From positions 1 through 5,274 of the forward strand of contig MWAC01000162.1 of the NCBI GenBank assembly GCA_002068815.1: DNA of 5,274 nt, read 5' to 3'. Of this stretch, positions 1 to 5,274 are shown piece after piece. Each line of letters starts with the position of its first letter. The first letter of the stretch is position 1. A program made the position numbers and the translations under genes. This DNA is from Firmicutes bacterium ADurb.Bin467. Its GTDB lineage: Bacteria > Bacillota > Clostridia > Christensenellales > Aristaeellaceae. The notes under the pieces are model-generated. The model made no database searches. It saw only the letters and a list, made by a program, of their open reading frames with translations, and was not told where the DNA came from.

Positions 1-1880
<1,880 letters not shown>

Positions 1881-2150
1881 TTATTGCCGAAGCACCGTCA
1901 GCTTCGAGCGCCCGCCGCCCTTTTCGACGCGATAGACGCCGATCAGGTGCTCCGGATGCAGCCGGTTGACCGCGTCGATGACCGCCGGCGCGTCCTCAAT
2001 CGGAAACTGCACGGAAAGTCCGCAGCCCAGCGCCACCTCGCGCGGCGTCGAGATCACGCGGACCGGGAGGCCCTCTCTTTTCAGCGCCGCCTCAAACCGC
2101 AGCACCTGCTGGCGCGAGCGGAAGGCGGCGATCCCGAAATATTCCTGCAT
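1881..2150 (-). CDS. DUF3343 family protein, putative S/Se carrier
   Basis: Small cytoplasmic protein of 89 residues matching the DUF3343 family (Pfam PF11823, described as putative Se/S carrier protein-like). The family hallmark is visible as STPREVALGCG at 34-44, with the single cysteine Cys43 as the likely sulfur- or selenium-binding residue. The N-terminal FGIAAFRSRQQVLRFEAALK fits the usual first strand and helix, and HLIGVYRV near the C terminus fits the last strand. It starts at the ATG at 2150, nine bases after a good ribosome binding site (AAGAAGG). There is no signal peptide or membrane segment. Its neighbour is a divergently read cysteine-desulfurase-like enzyme 64 bp away. From memory, the two families often occur together in anaerobes, some near selenium-dependent hydroxylase genes. 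A role in accepting sulfur or selenium from that enzyme is inferred, not shown. Confidence 0.85.
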   Translation of the reverse strand: MQEYFGIAAFRSRQQVLRFEAALKREGLPVRVISTPREVALGCGLSVQFPIEDAPAVIDAVNRLHPEHLIGVYRVEKGGGRSKLTVLRQ

Positions 2151-2214
2151 GGTTATTTCCCTTCTTTCTTCGCCGTAAGATATTCTACGCCTGTTCGTGA
2201 CGGAGGGTGAGGGA
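2151..2214. promoter_or_regulatory. Divergent promoter region, DUF3343 and desulfurase-like gene
   Basis: This 64-bp gap must hold the promoters of both divergent genes. On the plus strand TAAGAT (2176-2181) lies 17 bases after TTATTT (2153-2158), a weak -35. The same CCGTAAGATA decamer occurs at the nth promoter. On the minus strand TAGAAT (2182-2187) is a good -10-like hexamer, but no convincing -35 is placed before it. The two candidate -10 elements abut, so the promoters would compete for polymerase. Both assignments are tentative. Confidence 0.4.
2202..2206 (+). promoter_or_regulatory. Ribosome binding site deciding the 2215 start
   Basis: GGAGG lies eight bases before the ATG at 2215. 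It shows that this ATG, rather than the in-frame GTG at 2197, is the start of the desulfurase-like gene, because the GTG would place this Shine-Dalgarno inside the coding sequence. Confidence 0.8.
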
Positions 2215-3357
2215 ATGCAGGGAAAGGACGTCTATCTCGACAACGCGGCGACCAGCCATCCGAAGCCGGAAAGCGTGCTCCGGGCGGTGTTGGCCGCCCT
2301 GACCGATTTCAACGCAAATCCCGGGCGCTCCGGACACCGCCGCGCGCTGGAGGCCGGGCGAACGGTCCTTGCCGCCCGGGAGGCAATCGCCGGGCTTCTT
2401 TCTGCGGCGGACCCCTTTTCGATCGCGTTCGGATTCAACTGCACCGACTGCCTCAACCTTGCGATCAAAGGGGCTCTGCGGACGGGCGACCATGTCATTT
2501 CGACGATGCTCGAGCACAACTCGGTGCTTCGGGTGCTCTCCGAAAAACTTCGCGGAAACGAAATCGAGCTGACGCTTCTGACGCCGCGCCCCGACGGGTT
2601 TGTCGACCCCTCGGACATCCGCCGCGCGATCCGCAAAAACACGCGGCTGATCGCGCTGACGCACGCCTCGAACGTGACCGGCGCGATCCAGCCGGTCGCC
2701 GCGGTCGGGCAAGTCGCCCGGGAGAGCGGCGTCCCCTATCTGATCGACGGCGCGCAGGCGATCGGCTCGATGCCGGTCGACGTCAACGCGCTCGGCTGCC
2801 AGCTCTACGCGTTTCCCGGCCACAAGGGGCTGCTCGGGCCGCAGGGCACCGGCGGGCTCTACATCGCCCCGGAGTTGGAACTTACGACGCTCCGCGAGGG
2901 CGGCACGGGCTCGAGCTCCGACAGCATGCTGCAGCCCGCCGAGCGCCCCGAGCGGTACGAGGCGGGAACCTTGAACCTGCCCGGCATCGCGGGCGTGCTC
3001 GCGGGCGTGGAATACGTAAAAAAGAACCTCTCGCAGATCTTCATGCGCGAGCGGGAACTGACGACCGCGCTCTATGAGGGGCTTTCGGAGATTCCGTCGG
3101 TCACGATCTATTCGCCCCGGGAGGAGGCGGCGCGCGCCGGCATCGTGTCGTTCAACGCGTCCGACCTCTCGAGCTCGCAGGTCGCCGACCAGCTCGACCG
3201 CGACGGCATCGCGGTCCGCGGAGGTCTCCACTGCGCGCCGGGCGCGCACCGGTTCCTGGGGACGTTGAAGCGCGGCGTCGTCCGCGCGAGCGTCGGCCAC
3301 GCGACGACGTTCGAGGACATCGACCAGTTGCTCCGCTCGGTCTCGACGATGCAGTAA
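2215..3357 (+). CDS. Class V aminotransferase, cysteine desulfurase/selenocysteine lyase-like
   Basis: PLP-dependent enzyme of 380 residues that probably removes sulfur (or selenium) from cysteine (or selenocysteine) to give alanine and an enzyme persulfide. YLDNAATSHPKP at the N terminus is the class V signature. His101 (LEHNS) should stack on the cofactor. Asp178 and Gln181 (LIDGAQ) contact the PLP ring, and Lys204 (FPGHKGLLGPQG) is the Schiff-base lysine. Cys340 in RGGLHCAPGAH is the expected persulfide-forming cysteine. The pattern fits the 'cysteine desulfurase family protein' subgroup (TIGR01977, from memory) better than the housekeeping IscS or SufS, and no iscU or sufU lies nearby. 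The divergent DUF3343 gene is the natural candidate partner. It is soluble, with no signal peptide. Whether it handles sulfur or selenium cannot be told from sequence alone, so no gene symbol is given. Confidence 0.9.
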   Translation: MQGKDVYLDNAATSHPKPESVLRAVLAALTDFNANPGRSGHRRALEAGRTVLAAREAIAGLLSAADPFSIAFGFNCTDCLNLAIKGALRTGDHVISTMLEHNSVLRVLSEKLRGNEIELTLLTPRPDGFVDPSDIRRAIRKNTRLIALTHASNVTGAIQPVAAVGQVARESGVPYLIDGAQAIGSMPVDVNALGCQLYAFPGHKGLLGPQGTGGLYIAPELELTTLREGGTGSSSDSMLQPAERPERYEAGTLNLPGIAGVLAGVEYVKKNLSQIFMRERELTTALYEGLSEIPSVTIYSPREEAARAGIVSFNASDLSSSQVADQLDRDGIAVRGGLHCAPGAHRFLGTLKRGVVRASVGHATTFEDIDQLLRSVSTMQ

Positions 3358-3366
3358 AAAGAGAAG

Positions 3367-3396
3367 CCCGGCGCCGCGAGTGGCGCCGGGATTTTT
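3367..3396. terminator. Bidirectional intrinsic terminator between convergent genes
   Basis: A perfect 9-bp, all-G/C stem (CCCGGCGCC at 3367-3375, GGCGCCGGG at 3382-3390) encloses the loop GCGAGT. On the plus strand it is followed by ATTTTT, ending the desulfurase-like gene. Read on the minus strand, the same stem follows the lacI stop and is trailed by CTTCTCTTTTT. One hairpin therefore serves both genes. The plus-strand T-run reaches the last base of the lacI stop codon. Confidence 0.9.
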
Positions 3397-4409
3397 CATG
3401 CCCCGATCTTTTGAACCGATCCCCCTTCGACGAGCTCCGCGGGCACGAGCACCTGGTGCGGGAACCAGGTCTTCGGGCTCTCGATGTTCTCGACGAGGTT
3501 CGCGGCGGCGAGCCTTCCGAGCGCCTCGGTGTCCTGCTTCATCGTCGTCAGCCGGGGCCTCAGCACCTGCGAGAGCTGTATGCCGTCGTAGCCGATGACG
3601 CTGATGTCCTCCGGGATCGACAGCCCCGCCTTTTCGATGACGGTCATGCCGCCGAGGAACGAAAAGTCGTCCGGGTACAGGATGACGCTCGGCCGCTCGC
3701 GGTGCTTGAGCAGCTTCTGCGTCGCGAGCGCGCTCGCGCGGGGGTCGTGGTAGCGCGCGGGCACGACGTAGCCCTCCGGGACCGAGATGCCGAGCTCCGC
3801 GCACGCCTTGTGAAAGCCGGCGAGCCGCTTCGTCGTGACCGATGTCAGCTCGCCGTGGATGAACGCGATCCGCCGGTGCCCCATCGCGTGCGCGTGGCAG
3901 ACGAGGTCGCGCGCGCCCTGCACGTTGTCGGAGAGTATCGCCGTGCGGCTGTCGAACACGTGGTCGATCGTGACCGTCGGAATCTCGCTGTTGACGAGCT
4001 CGAGGACCGCGGGGTCCGTAAAATCGACGCTCGCGATCACGACGCCGTCGCAGCGGCGGTAGTTGCTGTGCTCGTAGTAGCTCATCTTCGCGCCGCCGAT
4101 GTTCTGGCTGATGAAGGTGATGTCGTAGCCCCTGCGCTCGGCCTCGTCCTTGAAGCTGTTCAGGATCAGCGAGAAATAGTCGTGCGCGAGGCCGCTGCGC
4201 ATCGCGTCGACGAACAGCACGCCCAGATTGTTCGAGCGGTTCGTCTTGAGCGCGAGCGCCGCGGCGTTCGGGCGGTAGCCGAGCTCCTGCGCGACCGCGC
4301 GGATCATCTGCGCGGTCTCCTCGCCGATGTCGTCGTAGCCGTTGAGCGCCTTGCTGACGGTCGACGGCGAAACGCCGCATTTTTTCGAGATGTCCTTGAT
4401 CGTTACCAT
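3396..4409 (-). CDS. LacI-family transcriptional regulator, probably of the adjacent GH1 gene
   Basis: DNA-binding regulator of 337 residues, the normal LacI length. Residues 3-24 (TIKDISKKCGVSPSTVSKALNG) are the helix-turn-helix, with Pro15, Ser16 and Lys20 at the positions that usually set operator specificity. A hinge helix follows (YRPNAAALALKTNRS, about 46-60), then a type 1 periplasmic-binding-like sugar domain from LGVLFVD to the C terminus, including ISVIGYDG. The ATG at 4409 is chosen because the HTH begins right after it and AGAGG lies five bases upstream. An in-frame ATG at 4457 would add 16 non-family residues. It lies downstream of, and in the same direction as, a GH1 gene, so a beta-glycoside or a derived sugar is the inferred effector. 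Its own leader carries a promoter and inverted repeats, suggesting autoregulation. The shared terminator begins directly after its stop. Confidence 0.95.
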   Translation of the reverse strand: MVTIKDISKKCGVSPSTVSKALNGYDDIGEETAQMIRAVAQELGYRPNAAALALKTNRSNNLGVLFVDAMRSGLAHDYFSLILNSFKDEAERRGYDITFISQNIGGAKMSYYEHSNYRRCDGVVIASVDFTDPAVLELVNSEIPTVTIDHVFDSRTAILSDNVQGARDLVCHAHAMGHRRIAFIHGELTSVTTKRLAGFHKACAELGISVPEGYVVPARYHDPRASALATQKLLKHRERPSVILYPDDFSFLGGMTVIEKAGLSIPEDISVIGYDGIQLSQVLRPRLTTMKQDTEALGRLAAANLVENIESPKTWFPHQVLVPAELVEGGSVQKIGA

Positions 4410-4429
4410 GCGCGCCTCTTTTGGGTTGT

Positions 4430-4459
4430 CGATGTGCCCATCTCGTATGGGGCCCATCG
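4430..4459 (-). repeat. Imperfect inverted repeat in the lacI leader
   Basis: On the minus strand CGATG pairs with CATCG (outer arms) and CCCAT with ATGGG (inner arms), around the loop ACGAG and a 3x2 internal loop. It ends about 20 bases before the lacI ATG. As RNA it would form a modest hairpin ahead of the ribosome binding site; as DNA it could be a protein site. No function can be assigned. Confidence 0.45.
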
Positions 4460-4463
4460 ACCC

Positions 4464-4482
4464 GCAATCCGTTCCGGATTGC
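4464..4482. promoter_or_regulatory. Perfect 8-3-8 inverted repeat, candidate LacI-type operator
   Basis: GCAATCCG and CGGATTGC are exact inverted copies around a 3-base centre (TTC on the plus strand). The element is about 19 bp long, a typical size for a LacI-family operator. It lies just downstream of the predicted lacI promoter, where bound protein could block transcription. No T-run follows on either side, which argues against a terminator. Autoregulation is inferred; an RNA hairpin is the alternative. Confidence 0.55.
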
Positions 4483-4511
4483 TAACCTTTTCGTCCGGGT
4501 TTTTCCATTCC

Positions 4512-4539
4512 AGTTTAGCAGAATATCGCCGTTTGTCAA
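4512..4539 (-). promoter_or_regulatory. Predicted promoter of lacI overlapping the GH1 stop codon
   Basis: On the minus strand a perfect TTGACA (4534-4539) overlaps the GH1 stop codon TGA. After 16 bases it is followed by TAAACT (4512-4517), a four-of-six match to the -10 consensus. The predicted start, near 4505, gives a leader of about 96 bases before the lacI ATG. It would let the regulator be made independently of GH1 read-through. The call rests on motif match alone. Confidence 0.55.
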
Positions 4540-5274
4540 CGCGCAATTTCAAGCATCCGGCCGTTCGTCCCGATGACCTCGCGGTAAAACGCCGCCGAGT
4601 CCTTCGGAATCCGGCGCAGGTCGCGGTAGTCTGTGTAGAACAGCCCGAAGCGGTCGCTGTAGCCCGTGTGCCACTCGAAGTTGTCGGTGAAGCTCCAGTG
4701 GAAGTACCCCCGGATCGGCACGCCCTCGTCGATCGCGCGCCCGAGCTCGCCCAAGTAGCGGCGCAGGAAGTCGATCCGGTCGGGGTCGTGCACCTTCCCG
4801 TCGAGGAAAATCCGGTCGTTGCAGGACTGGCCGTTCTCAGCGATGTAGATCGGCAGGCCGTACCGCCGCCAGATGAACAGCGGGCCGTAGCGCAGCGCCC
4901 TTTCTGAGACCGGCCAGCGGAGCGCCGTCACCGGGTGGCCCGGATGGCGCCGGACGTAGCTGCCGGACGCATCGACCTCGTTGCCGTTGTAGATGTTGAG
5001 CCCGAGGAAGTCGAGCTTCGGGGAAATGACGCGCATATCCTCCGGGTCGGCGGAATCGGCGAACCGCTTGAGAAACCCCGGCGCGTCCCCCGGGTAGCGC
5101 CCGAGCACCGCCGCGTCGAGGAACCACGCGTGCAGGAAGTGCCAGTCGTCCTCGCGCGTTCTAAACGTCTCCAGATACGCGGCCTCCCGGTTTCCGTCCG
5201 TGTCCTCCGACGGGTAACACACGCGCCCGGTCGTGCACGCGCCGACTTCAATCGGATTTTTGCTGTTCTCCCGC
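4536..5274 (-). CDS. GH1 family beta-glucosidase-like enzyme, N-terminal part off window
   Basis: C-terminal part of a glycoside hydrolase family 1 enzyme, about 246 codons of a usual 440-470. The frame stays open to the right edge, so the start, and the TFNEP acid/base motif of the family, lie outside. Visible family motifs in order are WFLDAAVLGRYPG, LDFLGLNIYNGNE, IYIAENGQS with the nucleophile glutamate (codon at 4836-4838), and GYFHWSFTDNFEWHTGY, then RFGLFYTDYRDLRRIPKDS. NFEW at 4671-4682 is the glycone-binding signature of enzymes acting on non-phosphorylated sugars; 6-phospho-beta-glucosidases have a different sequence there. That points to a beta-glucosidase, galactosidase or fucosidase on sugars taken up without a phosphotransferase system. 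No secretion signal can be judged. It is followed on the same strand by the lacI-family gene. An in-frame GTG at 5222 is internal, not the start. Confidence 0.94.
   Translation of the reverse strand, partial: RENSKNPIEVGACTTGRVCYPSEDTDGNREAAYLETFRTREDDWHFLHAWFLDAAVLGRYPGDAPGFLKRFADSADPEDMRVISPKLDFLGLNIYNGNEVDASGSYVRRHPGHPVTALRWPVSERALRYGPLFIWRRYGLPIYIAENGQSCNDRIFLDGKVHDPDRIDFLRRYLGELGRAIDEGVPIRGYFHWSFTDNFEWHTGYSDRFGLFYTDYRDLRRIPKDSAAFYREVIGTNGRMLEIAR

Noticed and set aside
2197..2214. GTG at 2197 as the start of the desulfurase-like gene
   Set aside because: The good Shine-Dalgarno GGAGG would lie inside the coding sequence, and the six extra residues do not belong to the family N terminus.
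4410..4457. Upstream ATG at 4457 as the lacI start
   Set aside because: It would add 16 residues before the family-typical MVTIKDIS start, lies inside an inverted repeat, and has only a weak ribosome site. The ATG at 4409 has AGAGG at good spacing.
4464..4482. The 8-3-8 inverted repeat as a terminator for GH1
   Set aside because: No T-run follows the stem on the minus strand (GGGTCG comes next), so it does not look like an intrinsic terminator.
4482..4508. Eight-residue leader peptide frame (ATG to TAG) ahead of the candidate operator
   Set aside because: Its ATG lies only three bases after the predicted -10 hexamer, upstream of the expected transcription start, and no ribosome binding site would be transcribed with it.
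2185..4539. A 784-codon open frame on the minus strand
   Set aside because: It runs antisense through the whole desulfurase-like gene and out of frame through lacI. Its product is arginine- and alanine-rich low-complexity sequence with no motif. Such frames arise by chance in GC-rich DNA.
3411..4907. A 498-codon plus-strand open frame opposite lacI and GH1
   Set aside because: It spans two genes and the regulatory gap between them, and it has Arg/Val/Ala/Asp-biased low-complexity sequence, the usual mirror of GC-rich codons.

Overview
The window comes from a GC-rich bacterial chromosome, probably an anaerobic member of the Bacillota (Clostridia-like). This is an inference from three signs. 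Obg carries the start of the C-terminal OCT domain common in Bacillota and Actinobacteria. A DUF3343 (putative S/Se carrier) protein lies beside a class V aminotransferase of the cysteine-desulfurase type, a pairing typical of anaerobes. The LacI-family regulator resembles clostridial ones. No mobile element, CRISPR array, rRNA or tRNA was seen. The DNA is almost fully coding, and third codon positions are mostly G/C.

Layout, left to right. On the minus strand, positions 1-1765 hold nth (endonuclease III) followed two bases later by obg, which runs off the left edge. They form a tightly coupled two-gene operon with a strong sigma70-type promoter whose predicted start point falls on the nth ATG, so the nth message may be leaderless. 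Also on the minus strand, 1881-2150 encodes a DUF3343 protein with an imperfect terminator behind it. A 64-bp divergent intergenic region separates it from the plus-strand gene at 2215-3357, a PLP-dependent class V aminotransferase with all the residues expected of a cysteine desulfurase or selenocysteine lyase. That gene converges on a minus-strand lacI-family gene (3396-4409), and the two share a bidirectional terminator only about 30 bp long. A 126-bp lacI leader (4410-4535) holds a predicted promoter, a perfect 8-3-8 inverted repeat and a second imperfect hairpin. From 4536 to the right edge is the 3' part of a glycoside hydrolase family 1 gene, also on the minus strand.

Functionally there are three units: housekeeping DNA repair and ribosome-associated GTPase (nth-obg); a probable sulfur- or selenium-transfer pair (DUF3343 and the desulfurase-like enzyme) read divergently; and a beta-glycoside utilisation unit (GH1 and its probable LacI-type regulator). 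I see no clearly new system. The points most worth checking are the leaderless nth promoter, the DUF3343/desulfurase pair, and the lacI leader with its inverted repeats.
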